From assembly GCF_001039355.2 (NCBI RefSeq), contig NW_019773581.1, positions 1 to 64,000 of the forward strand: a DNA stretch of 64,000 nucleotides, given 5' to 3'. A model generated the notes under the pieces. The model was not told the DNA's origin. It did not search any database and worked only from the letters and a program-made list of their open reading frames with translations. Position numbers and translations under genes: made by a program. Of the stretch, positions 1 to 12,527 are shown piece by piece (within the stretch, counting starts at the first letter, position 1; each line of letters begins with the position of its first letter). The stretch comes from Lingula anatina (taxonomy: Eukaryota > Brachiopoda > Lingulata > Lingulida > Lingulidae).

Positions 1-468
1 ACGAGTTAATAAATATTTTTCAGCATATTTCTATATTGTGCTCCTTCTCTTTTCTTTTCCATTTGTTGTGGCTTTAAAATTTCTTCATCATCTTCTTTTT
101 CTTAAAATTATACATCTGTTTGTTTGTCCTCCTTTTAAACAATTCGGATCATAGAATATGGTTGTGTAGTGTGTCCTGAAGTAACACTGCAGAAATCTAT
201 TAATGTTTTTGCATAACAGTGGAAATAAATGTTTGCTATATACTTGAACTCATCTAAAGACTATCCCAGCAAACGCAGAACGTTATTATTACGTTGCCAT
301 AACGTTTTTTGGTTAGATTATCGTTATGGTAACGTTATAATTACGTTCTGTGTTTTCTGGGATACCAATGACGCAGTCCTATGTTCATGATCTGCTGGAT
401 AAATCAAAGTTTTAGAAACACTACAGCATAAGAAGGTGTCTAATTCCCAAGTATTGATATTACTTCAG
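1..468. other. Intron or upstream non-coding sequence with a fold-back element
   Basis: No credible exon was found here. The stretch ends at the splice acceptor (TACTTCAG) of the first visible ShKT exon and contains the palindromic element at 262-364. The 5' end of the ShKT gene, including any signal peptide, lies outside the window. Confidence 0.6.
262..364. mobile_element. Palindromic MITE with AACGTTAT-type repeats
   Basis: The two arms of about 43 bp are near-perfect inverted repeats: the left begins TATCCCAGCAAACGCAGAAC and the right ends with its imperfect complement (GTTCTGTGTTTTCTGGGATA). The arms contain repeated AACGTTA and ATTACGTT words around a short T-rich loop. There is no coding capacity. 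It looks like a non-autonomous fold-back or MITE element; I cannot assign it to a superfamily. Confidence 0.65.
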
Positions 469-1285
469 AGGGTTGCGAGAACACATATGATGACGACCTC
501 AAGTGCCAGCAATGGGCCAAGGACGGCGAATGCTTCGTGAACATTAAATGGATGGCAACCAACTGCGCCAAAGCCTGCGGCAAATGTAAAAGCAACAAAT
601 GTCTGAATCTGTACGGGAAGGACGCGAAGTGCCAAGCGTGGGCCGACGAGGGCGAGTGTAGGGCCAACCCCACGTGGATGATACCCAACTGCCGTAAAGC
701 GTGCGGCAAATGTGGTGACGGAACTGGTGGAAACGGCGGCGGAGGGACAGAAACAGGGAGCGGTGGCAAGTGTAGAGACATACACACCGACCCTCTGGCT
801 TGCATGAGGTACTCCCCCTTTAAATTTTAATTTTGTCTTCATAAACGTGTGAAATGACATAAACCTGTGGCGTATATACCGTTTCTGAGTCCATTTGAGT
901 CCCCAGTTACGGACCCGCATTTGAGAGCAAACTGAGTAAACTGGGTTTGCCCTGACATAACGGAAATATTATCATTTGCAGCTGCATAGGCCTATACATT
1001 CTTTGAGCTTATTCTTTTAACTTTATTTCAAGATGGGCATCTGAAGGCGAATGTGAGGCCAATCCACTGTGGATGATTCCCAACTGTCGAAAGTCCTGTG
1101 AAAAATGTGACACCGACGGTGGCACTGACGGAGGAACCGACGGTGGGACTGACACCGGAAATAAAGCCTGTGCCGACAAGCTGGACACAAACAAGTGTCA
1201 GGGATGGAAAGACGGAGGTGAGGATCTGTGACTGAAGACTGTGTTAATATAACATAGTGTTGTAGTTGGCATTTCTACCACCACG

Positions 1286-1329
<44 letters not shown>

Positions 1330-4300
1330 TGAATGAAAATGAAAAAATACTACTCAAAAGTGTTTTGAAGACTGCTGATAACTTGTACTTTATACAAAGT
1401 TACTTTATTCAGTCCGTTACTTAAATTCATCCCCATATCTTAACCTTCTCAAACAGGCTCTTGGAATTGCTAGCTTCATAATTTCTAAATGCCGACCATA
1501 CATGCCTTCCACCATTACACTGTTCCTTACCGATCCTCAAATATGATATAAAATAATTAATCTTCCTGCAGGTTCCTGCGAGAACGACCCCGCCTTCATG
1601 ATCCAATACTGCCAGAAGACATGTGACAAGTGCGGCGTGGACAAAGAGGGATGTAAAAACTTGGTCGAGGACAAAGACTGTCAGGTAAATAAAACCAAAC
1701 ATCATGCCTACAGTTCGACTTTGGATGGGTTTGTAATGGCTGTTAAACATATCATTAAAATATGGAGTGTAAGTTCAATATTTAATCCATTTGGCTTGTA
1801 ATGTCTTTTGTCAAATATTATTCACTATTTTCGCACAGTTGTAGCAAGACGATAGGAGAGAACAGTAATTCTAATGTATTAGTATATGGATACAACGTAA
1901 TATGAAACCTTATAGTTTCATTAATACATATGTTTATATACCTGTCAGGAATGGGCTGGACGAGGAGAATGTGAAGCCAACTCAGAGTACATGACGGCCA
2001 ACTGCCGTAAAGCGTGCAAGAAATGCATCACGGGGAGCTGCGTCAACAAGCACGGAAACGAGGCCGAGTGCGGGAGGTGGGCAGCAGAAGGAGAGTGCTC
2101 GGTCAATCCCCTCTGGATGATAGAAAACTGTAAGAAATCATGCGGAAAGTGTGACACCTCGACCGGAGATGGCGGCACCGATGGCACGTGCAAGAATATC
2201 CATAGCAACGACGCTGAGTGCGAGGCTTGGGAGAAGAGAGGCGAGTGCTCCAAGAACCCATTGTGGATGGTTCCGAACTGCAGGAAGGCTTGCAACAGAT
2301 GTGGCGATGGTACTGACACCCCGGACACCGGGAACTGCAGGAATATCTACGGTAATGATGTGCAGTGCGACTCTTGGGCCAAGGTGGGAGAATGCTCCGC
2401 AAACCCAGTGTGGATGGGAGAGAACTGTGCTAAATCCTGCAAAACATGCGACGGAAACAACAACAATAACAACAACGGAGGCTCTTGCACCAACAGCTAC
2501 GGCAACGACGCTCAGTGCTCAGACTGGGCCAAGAGGGGAGAGTGCACGGCGAACCCGGTCTGGATGACAATGAACTGCGAAAAGGCATGCCAGAAATGTG
2601 GCGGGAGCGAAGACGGCGGCGGCGACGGCGGCAACACCAATGGCGGCGAGTGTAAGAACTTGTACAAGGACGACGCTCAGTGCCAGGACTGGGCTGACAG
2701 CGGCGAGTGTGCGGCAAACCCTGACTGGATGCCAATCAACTGTAAGAAAGCGTGTGGGTTGTGCGGCGATGGCGATAACACTGGGGACGGCAATACTGGT
2801 AACGGTGGTAATGTGAACTGCGTGAACAGCTACGGGGATGCCCAGTGTGAGCTGTGGGCTAGAGACAATCAGTGTGCAGTGAATCCCTCTTTTATGCTGG
2901 AGCAGTGCAAGAAAGCATGTCGATCTTGTGACAGAGGCTCCGGTAGGTTACAAATTATGAAATATGATTTTAATTTCTTTAAGTGTATTTGTGAAACTCT
3001 GCGTATTTACCTGTCTTATAGATTGATAAGAAACTTAAGTAAAATGGGTGTTTTAGCCCCCAAATTGCAGTTGTGGTGGTTGTGAATCCTGCACCAATCC
3101 CATATAGCATATAAACGTGGTTTTGGTATTTCTGCTTTTGAAAACTGCCCTAAGTTCATATCCTTTTGTAATTATTCTCAGATAATGGTGGCACCACAGC
3201 CAACAGCAACTGCGTGAACACCCATCATGACGATGAATCGTGCAGGATATGGGCCGAGCACGGTCACTGTTCCTCCAATCCAGACTGGATGACCAAAAAC
3301 TGTCAGAAGGCATGCGGCTTGTGCGGGGGTCGGGACGGTTCCGGGGACTGCAGAAACAAGTAAGCATAGGAACAGAGAGTTTTTAAGGGACATGACAATT
3401 GAAGTTGTTACCTGTAGTCAAGTTACTATTGGTCTATAGCTTTAGAACAGGTGAAATATTCCATCAAAGTTGGATACTACCGGCTGGGGTTGAGTCAAAA
3501 TAAACTAAGGTTTTAGTCAAGTCTTAAGTCCCTTTGTGAAGCAAGTCCATGGACCTGAAACGGGAAGGACAAATGATGCTTTAGTGCGTGTTTGAATGTC
3601 ATTTGGTTTCAGCAATGATATGATTTGCACAATAATATATAGTAAAATACATAGAAAATGACAGATTTATATTTCATTTTTAATATTAGGCACTATGATG
3701 ACGCACAGTGTGAAGATTGGGCCAAATATGGCCAGTGTCAAACAAACCCAGACTGGATGTTGCCGAACTGTAAGAAAGCCTGTACAAAATGCGACAAAAT
3801 AGCCACAGGCACCAGCCAAGAAGACAACAATGTTGACGATAGAGAGATCATAACACTCCCGACAACTACCACCACCCAAAACCCACCACCACCTCCACCA
3901 GACGACGCATGCGTGAACGCCCACGGTGATACTGAGTGTGCGCAGATGGCACGTGATGGCAAGTGTATCAGCGATTCCAGATGGATGCGACGTCACTGCC
4001 GTAGAGCGTGCACTGAGTGCGACAAAGGCAGTAATAGCGGGACGGTTGACAACAACAGACGTAAGTGTGGTAATTTTAATTTCTGGTAAGAGAATGCTCA
4101 CGCATATCAACATTGTGAAATGTTGAGTGAAAAAAAATTATATAGTTAAGAGGTATTCAGTACATTTGAACCCGATGTTTACCATACGTTATCAACAAAC
4201 TATCTTTCCTATGTTTACAGCAACCCTTTCAATGAACAGCACGAATTTGGCTTCAGTTTATAGCAATTACATAAACGTACATTACATGGATATTATTTCA

Positions 4301-5050
4301 TTTTATAGCCCAGTGCATAGACGTGGTCGGTAACTGCGCAGAACTGGCACAAAACAATGGCTGCAGCAACAATCTGCAACACATGTACAACAATTGTAAG
4401 AAGACGTGCGGACTCTGTGAACCAGGTAAGTCGAGACTGTTGACTGTTCTTGCTTTGGCAAATGTGGTAATTTTCAACAAAGTGCCACTTGCAATTTAAC
4501 CCCTGATTTTTCTTCTTGGAAGTGTACATGTACGCGCTCTTGTTTGGGTGCGCCTTTCGTGCCAATGAAATTGATAAAAATTTCCCCAAATCTTTGCTTT
4601 AATGAAATGAACGTCAGTTATGACTAACTCATAGTTGGTCGGTTTTTAATCTTTATTTTTATTTGTTTTTTGTTTATAGGCCTATACTATTTTGTAAATT
4701 TAAATTATATATCTATCATTTAAATATTTGTGTGTTTTTGTGCTTCACAGCTCTTTCAAAGATATTTACTGTCAGTACCTACTCATATTCTTCCTCAGCA
4801 TGAAATTCCTCCATATCTTACAGGTGCGTGTACCAATAAACATCGTCAGTGTAAACGATGGGCACGCCACGGTGGATGTGAGCGTAACCCAGGCGTCATG
4901 TACCGCCAGTGCCCGGTAGAGTGCGGGCTGTGCGAGCATACCAAGACAGACCGAGCCCTTCCCGCACCCGGCGGCAATAGGAGAAACGATAGGGTGCGCC
5001 ACGGTCGAAGGCGTCACCAGGGACGGCGTAACAGACACGTTTTGGCGTGA
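469..5050 (+). CDS. Multi-ShKT-domain secreted protein (5'-partial, 8 visible exons)
   Basis: Exons read by splice sites and phase are 469-808, 1033-1217, 1572-1684, 1949-2942, 3182-3359, 3690-4060, 4309-4425 and 4824-5050, with the stop TGA at 5048-5050. All junctions keep one frame. The product is a string of at least 16 ShKT domains (six-cysteine modules of about 36 residues), most fitting C-x-N/D-x..C-x2-WA-x2-GEC-x2-NP-x-WM-x3-C-x3-C-x2-C. They are separated by Gly/Asp/Thr/Asn-rich linkers. Several domains are split by introns; the 994-base exon 4 holds about seven. A Thr/Pro-rich spacer (TTTTTQNPPPPPP) precedes domain 14, and the C-terminus is Arg-rich. The ShKT fold occurs as a secreted, disulfide-rich module in many animals, often beside protease or oxidase domains; no enzyme domain is visible here. 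The last two domains are the most divergent. Candidate poly(A) signals are AATAAA at 5433 and 5949. Confidence 0.85.
1289..1324. repeat. (GT)n microsatellite
   Basis: Uninterrupted GT dinucleotide run inside an intron of the ShKT gene. Confidence 0.95.
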
Positions 5051-6212
5051 TGACGTAGACGAAGCAAGTGCAAACCGACTTCACTGATACTCGACTTTTA
5101 CAACGAATTTAAGCTGAAGACGGATTTTAAGCGGATTTTTTTTTTTTGTAAAAACTTGTTGCTGTTATGTTGTATATTTTGTTACGTGGCACTTGTAAGA
5201 TGGACAGGTTCTTTACAAGCTGCAGCTATAAAGAGCATTTGTTGCGTAGATTATGAAAAAACCAACATATCTTCCTTCGGATTGAAGCTTTGCTAAGCAA
5301 ACAATGCATACAGTGTAGAGATACCTCAATGTTATCACAAACAGACGGTTGGTTAAATAACATCTCTCTCATTTAATGTGCTATTTGCAATGTCACTGAC
5401 CTTTGTCAATTATTTATGAACATAGCTCTTTAAATAAATAATCAGCTATTTTGCAGTGCGGCTGGCGGTCAGTGTTATCAGGTCAACTTGTAAGTTGTAA
5501 ATTTTTTGCGCAAAGAACAATGATTGGAATGAAAGAAAAGGGTAAATCTTGTGACCAAAGAATGGAATTTACAATCGGCTCATAATGTTTAAATTTGAGC
5601 AATTAGCATTCATCGGAAACAAAGTATGATGTTTAAAGCCATGGATATTTCGTATATTTAATGAATATTGGAATATTTGTTATGTGTCAATAATTGTTAA
5701 GAACAATCATTTTTTGTACGATTCCAGAAGAAGCGTCTAATGGAAGCGAACCATGCGTGCAAACAGTGTATAATCACCAATACTTATCTTTTATTACATG
5801 ATATGCTTTTATAAGAAATCTCTTGACAATCTGACGCTCTATGATACTTTTATATGGCAAAGACAGGATTCGATTAGTTCTAGAGGGTTTTCACAAATTG
5901 TCTTGCATTCACGCACAGACTGTCTATTTTTGTACATTTCTTGTTTGGAATAAATCTTTTTGACATACATCGTAGTACTGTTATCGCACCTACTCGTCCT
6001 CTGTTATGTCTGATAGTGAAATACACGTGATTTTTTTTTTTGAATTATTAAGAATCTATGAATCTTTCTTACGCTTTTTTTAATTTTAAAAAGACAACAG
6101 AAAATTTCAATTGCGCCTGGGAAAGTCACTGCTTCTGTATTCTTTGAATTTCTTTTTTTTCATAATTAGGTTGTTAACATATAATTCTGTATGGTAAAAG
6201 AACTAGTAGTTG
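5051..6212. other. 3' flank of the ShKT gene and intergenic DNA
   Basis: No gene seen. It holds AT-rich 3' UTR-like sequence with AATAAA at 5433 and 5949. From about 6030 the sequence is a diverged copy of the spacer that lies between the first two tRNA-Ala genes (ATTAAGAATCTATG followed by a T-rich run), showing that the tRNA unit was duplicated in tandem. Confidence 0.6.
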
Positions 6213-6284
6213 TGGAGATGCCGGGGATTGAACCCGGGGCCTCACACATGCAAAGCGTGCGCTCTACCACTGAGCTACATCCCC
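6213..6284 (-). tRNA. tRNA-Ala(UGC): tRNA-Ala (anticodon UGC)
   Basis: Seventy-two bases on the minus strand fold as a standard cloverleaf: acceptor GGGGATG/CATCTCC with discriminator A, D-arm GCTC/GAGC, anticodon stem CACGC/GTGTG with loop TTTGCAT, and T-arm CCGGG/CCCGG. The A box (TAGCTCAGTGG) and B box (GGTTCAATCC) match Pol III internal promoters. Loop position 34-36 reads TGC, giving alanine. There is no intron, and CCA is not encoded. Confidence 0.95.
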
Positions 6285-6474
6285 TTCCTTGCGTAATTGA
6301 TCTGAATTTTTTTATTAAGAATCTATGGAATACATTATACTTTTTTAATCTTAAAAAACGCCCTGAACTAAAAGCTGGAAAAATGGCTGCTACTGTGTTT
6401 GCTGAATTTCCTTATTCATAATAGAATATTAACGTATGTTTCTTTGTCGTAAAATAACTATCAAAAATTAAAAG

Positions 6475-6546
6475 TGGAGATGCCGGGGATTGAACCCGGG
6501 GCCTCACACATGCAAAGCGTGCGCTCTACCACTGAGCTACATCCCC
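6475..6546 (-). tRNA. tRNA-Ala(UGC): tRNA-Ala (anticodon UGC)
   Basis: Identical 72-base tRNA-Ala(UGC) to the copy at 6213-6284. A TTTT terminator lies a few bases downstream on the minus strand. The spacer between this copy and the previous one resembles the sequence on the other side of the first copy, which indicates a tandem duplication of about 260 bp. Confidence 0.95.
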
Positions 6547-7004
6547 TCTGTGGATGCTACGTTAAACTGCATAGCCTTTTATTGATGCTCTACACTTCAA
6601 TTTTTCCGAGAAAAAATCAAAAGGACTTGGAGAAGACTATCAAATAAAGCATTAGTAAAGTGGGTCTTACCGATTAGGATGATTTCCAAGATCAACATTA
6701 CAAAAATTACTCAGTGTCTCTTTTTCCTCATAATGGGGACTCACTTTTATAGAATTTTTTTCTTTGTGATTTAGCGGTCGCCCCTCAGGCCAATTTTGCT
6801 TACCCTCATGTCTTTCAGACATAACAAAGTGTTTAGGATATGATTTCTTCACATTTCCGTGAGACACGCTTTAGAGATGAAGGTGTAGAGTGTCCAAGGT
6901 GAACGGCTCATTAAAAACAATAGCTGCATCTTGTGATCCTGTTCGCTCTAATTGCTTGTATTTCCATGTATTAGCTTTCTCTGTGGTAAAATGATTATCA
7001 TCAG

Positions 7005-7076
7005 TGGAGATGCCGGGGATTGAACCCGGGGCCTCACACATGCAAAGCGTGCGCTCTACCACTGAGCTACATCCCC
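7005..7076 (-). tRNA. tRNA-Ala(UGC): tRNA-Ala (anticodon UGC)
   Basis: Identical cloverleaf and internal promoter boxes to the two preceding copies. The roughly 458-base spacer between 6546 and this gene recurs, diverged, at 13843-14275 inside the chitinase-like gene. Confidence 0.95.
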
Positions 7077-7101
7077 CTTTGGTCCGAAATCTTTATGCAC
7101 A

Positions 7102-7123
7102 AATAAAATAAAATAAAATAAAA
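7102..7123. repeat. (AAAAT)n short tandem repeat
   Basis: A short AAAAT pentanucleotide array lies just left of the third tRNA-Ala gene. Confidence 0.8.
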
Positions 7124-7307
7124 TTCCGAGAAAAGAAAAGAAGAAAAGGGATCTGTGTAGTGGACCTTCCAAAGAAAACGGCGCGTTAGAAATATTGCAC
7201 GCTTCGGATAATTCTTTCGTTATCGGCATCATCATTTACGGCAGAGACTTAACTCCTCTGCAGTCTTTGCATCCTTTTTGTGTAAAACAAGAAAAACAAA
7301 AGGAAAC

Positions 7308-7379
7308 TGGAGATGCCGGGGATTGAACCCGGGGCCTCACACATGCGAAGCGTGCGCTCTACCTCTGAGCTACATCCCC
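7308..7379 (-). tRNA. tRNA-Ala(CGC): tRNA-Ala (anticodon CGC)
   Basis: Same 72-base backbone as its neighbours, but the anticodon loop reads TTCGCAT, giving CGC (alanine, GCG codons). The D-loop reads AGAGGTA rather than AGTGGTA. Every stem still pairs. It looks like an isoacceptor derived from the adjacent UGC copies by point change. Confidence 0.93.
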
Positions 7380-9594
7380 TTCATGAGACGTTCTTATTTT
7401 ATTGAAAAATAAGTCTTCTACAGGATTACAAAGTAAAGCAATATTTTAAAATCGCTGTACAAAAAGCACGTCGCATTTAAATCACAAGTTACATGTAACA
7501 ACGTCACGTGGTCACTGGACATTAACTAGCCATCTTGGTGACGCGTAGCTGCCTGGATAGTTACAATACTATCTTGCTTTTTTCTTGTAAAAGATAGACA
7601 TTCATGAAATCCTACATATTTTATGTATATTCGTAATTCTTTATGGAAAGACTAGAAATATGAACTGACACTGCTTTTTTTAAAGGAAATATTTCTCAAA
7701 ACCGCTAAAATCCCATTTCAATGGTAAATGTGTCTCCGGCAGCGTGTCCCCAACTTTTATGCGTATCTTCTGTCATCACTGACTCATCCTTGTGGCTTGA
7801 GACAGCGGGAAGGGTAATTTGACACGAGTCGTCTATGATTTACGGTCTGACTTATTCATTTTATTTGAGAGGTTTGTCAAAGCAAGGTGCTTTTAATGGG
7901 TTCGTCCCACCTGAGGAGCCCAACACATCGAAAGAGTGATTTAGATTCTTACCTAAAATTAGGCCTGTGAGTAAACAAGACGGGGGAAACCTGAGAAATT
8001 TATTGTAAATCAATGTACGTGTAGCACACATTGAAGGGACCATAGTGAAGGGAAAATAATCACATTGGGTTATATGCGAGTCGAGAGCTAGTCAAGAAGC
8101 AGAAAACGTGAGTGTGTTTTTTTCTTTTTTTGTCCTTTTTTGTTTCTCTTACATGTTTTCAAGCTATCGGTATCAGTGGTGGTCCATCTGTCACCAAGGA
8201 TATTAAAGAGATAACAACTTTTCGTATGATATCCATATTTCACAATAAATCCACTGCAATTGTAAACAACTCATAGATAAATGATAAACTCTATTTTACC
8301 ACCAAAATGGCAGTTAACGCAATTATTCTGGAATTTTTGCTTGCCATCACATCACGTGACCTCCATAGACGGCTACATCTCTTTAGGGTATATTATAAAA
8401 AAACCAAACAGGGACTAATTGTGAATGTTGGAATGGATTCATAAACCATTGATAAGTATGGGAAATTGTTCTTTACCCCAGGAAAATCCATTTTTGGCCA
8501 AAAAATTAACAGTATCTCTTAAAATATTACTAGCGATTGTTGTACTGTTTACACGTAAGATAGCATGACTGTGTTTAAGACAATAATCTTACGCTTGTTG
8601 TTATATGCATCTGCTCATGCCCAGACTTTCTTTTGTTTTTAGCTTTCATCTGTCCTCTAGTGCCTGTATATGGTCATTTAAGTTAACTGTCTGTCAAAGT
8701 GCGTGCGTGTGTGTAAGCTCTGAGCACAGTAGGTGAACTCGGGACAAAGAGTCAGGGGTTCTGGCACCTGAAACTGGGACAGCAGCAGATTTGAGAGGGA
8801 GAGGGAGAGTTTAAATCAAGTTAAACCAATTGAATGTTTTGTAGTTTATGATGGAGCAATTAAATATTGACTTGCCACGGCCCAGTTTAGGCTGCATCCG
8901 GGTCATATTTGCGGTCATGGATAGTAATAATAAATTATGGGATGTTTAAAGAATTCACTTGAGTTCGGTTGAAGTAAATCGTTTAACATGGCATGGTGAA
9001 TAACAAAACTTGAGATGCTTTCTTGTTAATCTGGCAACCATGTCTTCGTTGTTTTATTTAAATTTTTATTTCATTAAAATCAATTAAGCAATGCATCCAT
9101 TTCAGGGGCCAAACAATCTCTTCGTTTATTAATCAGTTTATTTAAGCTATTCATTTAAATTAATTAACATATTTGTTTATCTATTTAATTATTATATTTA
9201 TTATATGTCATCTCCATAGCCACGGGCTGTTCTTTCTGAATTGTCAAAGATGAAATGCTCAAAAGTGACATTGGAATTAAGAACTGTGCACGTAAAATGA
9301 TAAAAGTACGAGCATCGGTGCAAATGTAGTCATTTACAATTAATGAGATTCGAGTAAGTGAAAATGCGGATTATTATCGCTGGAAGGGATTTGCTGGGAT
9401 ATCTCGCTCCCTCGCAGTGAAACTATTGCACAGTAAGCCTCCATGCACAGAATACACTACAGTGATTTAATAGTGCTATATTTAATGCTGCTACTTCCAG
9501 TGCGTGTCACCTGAAGCGATCCTTTCCCTCCAGGTGAATACAGCGGTACACCTGCAAAACACCTAGTCCCACTACTGTCATAAAGAGCGATATA
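7380..9594. other. Intergenic stretch upstream of the chitinase-like gene
   Basis: Short AT-rich reading frames only. No exon, RNA gene or long repeat was recognised. The promoter of the chitinase-like gene presumably lies at the right-hand end; I see no convincing TATA box. Confidence 0.5.
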
Positions 9595-12490
9595 ATGCTA
9601 CCGGTGAGGACGGTCTGTCTCTTCGTTCTTGTGTTCTGCTGCCTTCTCAAGCCGTCCCTTTTTCAGGCTGACAGTCAGAAAAACACCACGAACAAAGTGA
9701 AAGGTTGGTAAATATACTGATTTGTGTAAAACCTGTAATTGTACTTAATTTTTTATTTATTTTATTTTAATATGGATCACCCCAAGGTTCAGAGATTATT
9801 ACGGAATTTCATAAATATCTTAGCCAACCTCTGTTGTGTCCAGTAAAATCTGAATGGCTTGGGGGGGGGGGGGGTGCTCAAAATGTGTGCAGCTTTTGCT
9901 CAACTCAATGACAAAGAATTAAATTACATTAAACAAAAACTTGGAAGTCGGAATGCATGAAATAAATGAATAAGCCTAAGCCCCAGATGCAACAGACCTT
10001 TGCTAAATAATGAATTTTCAGGATATATATATATATATTCAAAATATCTATATTTTGTATGATTTTATCTATACACCTTTTATGTACTTTTACCAAAACA
10101 AGTGTTGCAAACTCTAAATGACATTATACCAATTACGCTCTACGTGACTGTTCCGTGCTGTTCAGTATAGATGTGCCTATTTTCAAAGTTATTTCAACAC
10201 CATATAAAGAAAGTAGTTCTTGCCGAAAGATGCAAAGAGGCACTAAAAGAGAAACCAGCTTTTTTGTCAAATGTAAGCTACTTTAGAGATTTATAAGGAG
10301 AGTCTAGTTAAAAATGCTACGTTTAGAACAATCAGGAATTTCATCATCTGTGAAAAGGCAGAAATTTATGATTTTTTCTTACATTCTTTGTCAGAATCAG
10401 TAGCCTATGTGGAACAAGACAAACCATCCCTCTCGGTCTGATAAAGAGATAAAATAAAAAAAAAAGATCTGCGTGCTTTCCTTTGGCACCCATGTCGTAA
10501 AATAACGCCATAAACTGAGGCAACACGACAAAACCTGTACAAACCTGATCAAAACAACAATGTCATCAACTTCAAAGGCATATGTTCTTTAGTATATATC
10601 GGTGCTAGTGTTAACAAAAATATTGCCAAGAGAATCGCCATACACAGACGTCTATACCAGGCCCGAAGCNNNNNNNNNNNNNNNNNNNNNNNNNGGGGGG
10701 AGGGGGGTTCTAAAGAACCACCCTTTTTTCTGGTAAAAGGTCCACTCTGGGTAAAATATACAAACATGTTTGTTAGTGTTGCACAAGAACTAATTTGTGA
10801 GCTGCTTGCTTTATACCCTCTTATATCAGGGGATTCTAAAATAGTATACAGATTTCAGGTTTGTGCATGTGCTGTACAATAATTTTGTAACAGGCTAACA
10901 GCGCGCTCTGTGATCAGGGAATACAGTAGTTGTTTTTTTATGTGAGAAGTAAAATATGCCGCCACCACCGCATTGCATTCTTCGATAAGGTTCCCTTTTC
11001 ACGACCGGAAGAAATTTCATTTTAGTATTACCTCACATATTGTTTCAGGTGGCTTACGTTCGATTACAAATAAGGCATCTACAAGTGCCAATCTAGTCCC
11101 AAACGATGACTTATAATTAGTTTGCCGTGTATTTCGCAGGCGACAGATTATTCTTCTAAAGCGTGCGTCTATAATGATCAACCACAACAATTTTGACGCC
11201 CCAGAAACATACGTACATGTATGTTCTTGTAGTGGAAGTGTTTTACTCTAAAACTCATTTGAGCAGCGTCCTTTTAATGGCCCCATTTAATGAATCTAGT
11301 TTTAGAATCAATTAATTTGCTCGAAGCAAGTAATAAAAAGACTCCATATAGTACTCCATTCAAAACAAAACGAAGAATAATTATTTAATCTGTAATCTTA
11401 AAATGCAAGTGTAAAGATTTGGAAAAATAAGACTCAATGCTGATCCTGCGTCAAAAAAGTACTTTGGGGGGGGGGGGGTGGTGGCTTGGTAGTGGTGTGT
11501 GTGTGTGTGTGGGGGGGGTAAGTTAAGATTGCTTAAGTCCACAGGCCTCCTGCATAAATTCTACTTGGCTAGATTAGCAGTCTGAATAAGACGCAACGCA
11601 GCTGAGTAAAATTCTAGCTCTAGCAAGCTTTCCTAAGACCGAGCCTGTTTCGTGAAATGATATTTGACTTGTTTATATTGTAAAGTGAAAGTTTAGCCCA
11701 ATTTTCGGGTTGATATTTATTTGTGAGACAGAACCCATGTTGCTCTTTTATGTTTCCGTAGAGCTTTCCTTGCCGCGAGCAAGCCGTGTCCAGCATCCAC
11801 GGTGGATAATATGGATATAATGTAATACAAAAACAAAAGCAATTTTAAATGATAAGAAAAGAATACGACTTCTGCTTAATTATTTATTAATTTTTATCTC
11901 TATCAACCAGTCTTACTGAAAATGAAATTATTAGGTATGCCTGTCATCGGGAAACTGAATTTAGAACCTCATGAATGTGCTGGAACATAGAACATATTAA
12001 TCCAGTGTTTTTGACATTGCTATTGGGTAGAGTAATGTTTCACTCACTGTGGGCGACATTAGATAACCAGTACATGATATTAATTCCCGAGAATTTTATT
12101 TATTCACATGTGCTTCATTAAAACTAAATAAATACCTTATAATAACAGTTTGAATAAAAGTAGTCTAAAATAATTGCAAAATTTAAAGTTATTTACATTG
12201 TATATCTTCCACAGCTCAGTTTCTACGTGTGTGTTACCACACTAATTGGTCGCAGTACAGGTCCGGTATTGGTCACTTTACTGTGGACAACATCGACCCT
12301 ACGCTATGTACGCATATCGTGTACGCATTCGCCAATCTGAACAGCGGTGTAATCAGCCACAGGGAGTGGAATGATGAAGGTGCGTATCGCTGTTTCGTTA
12401 TCTTTGTTTTTATCTTGTGGCAAATACTATTAAGGTTCCCTGGGTCTAAAAAGATATTGGACTTATAACAGGGGCCAATAACTGGGCCCA

Positions 12491-12527
<37 letters not shown>

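Noticed and set aside
1991-2816. Several long alternative-frame ORFs opposite the ShKT exon
   Set aside because: They are shadows of the GC-rich, repetitive ShKT exon 4 and have no splice or domain support.
6191-6421. Plus-strand open frame of 76 codons
   Set aside because: It runs across the first tRNA-Ala gene in antisense and has no protein signature.
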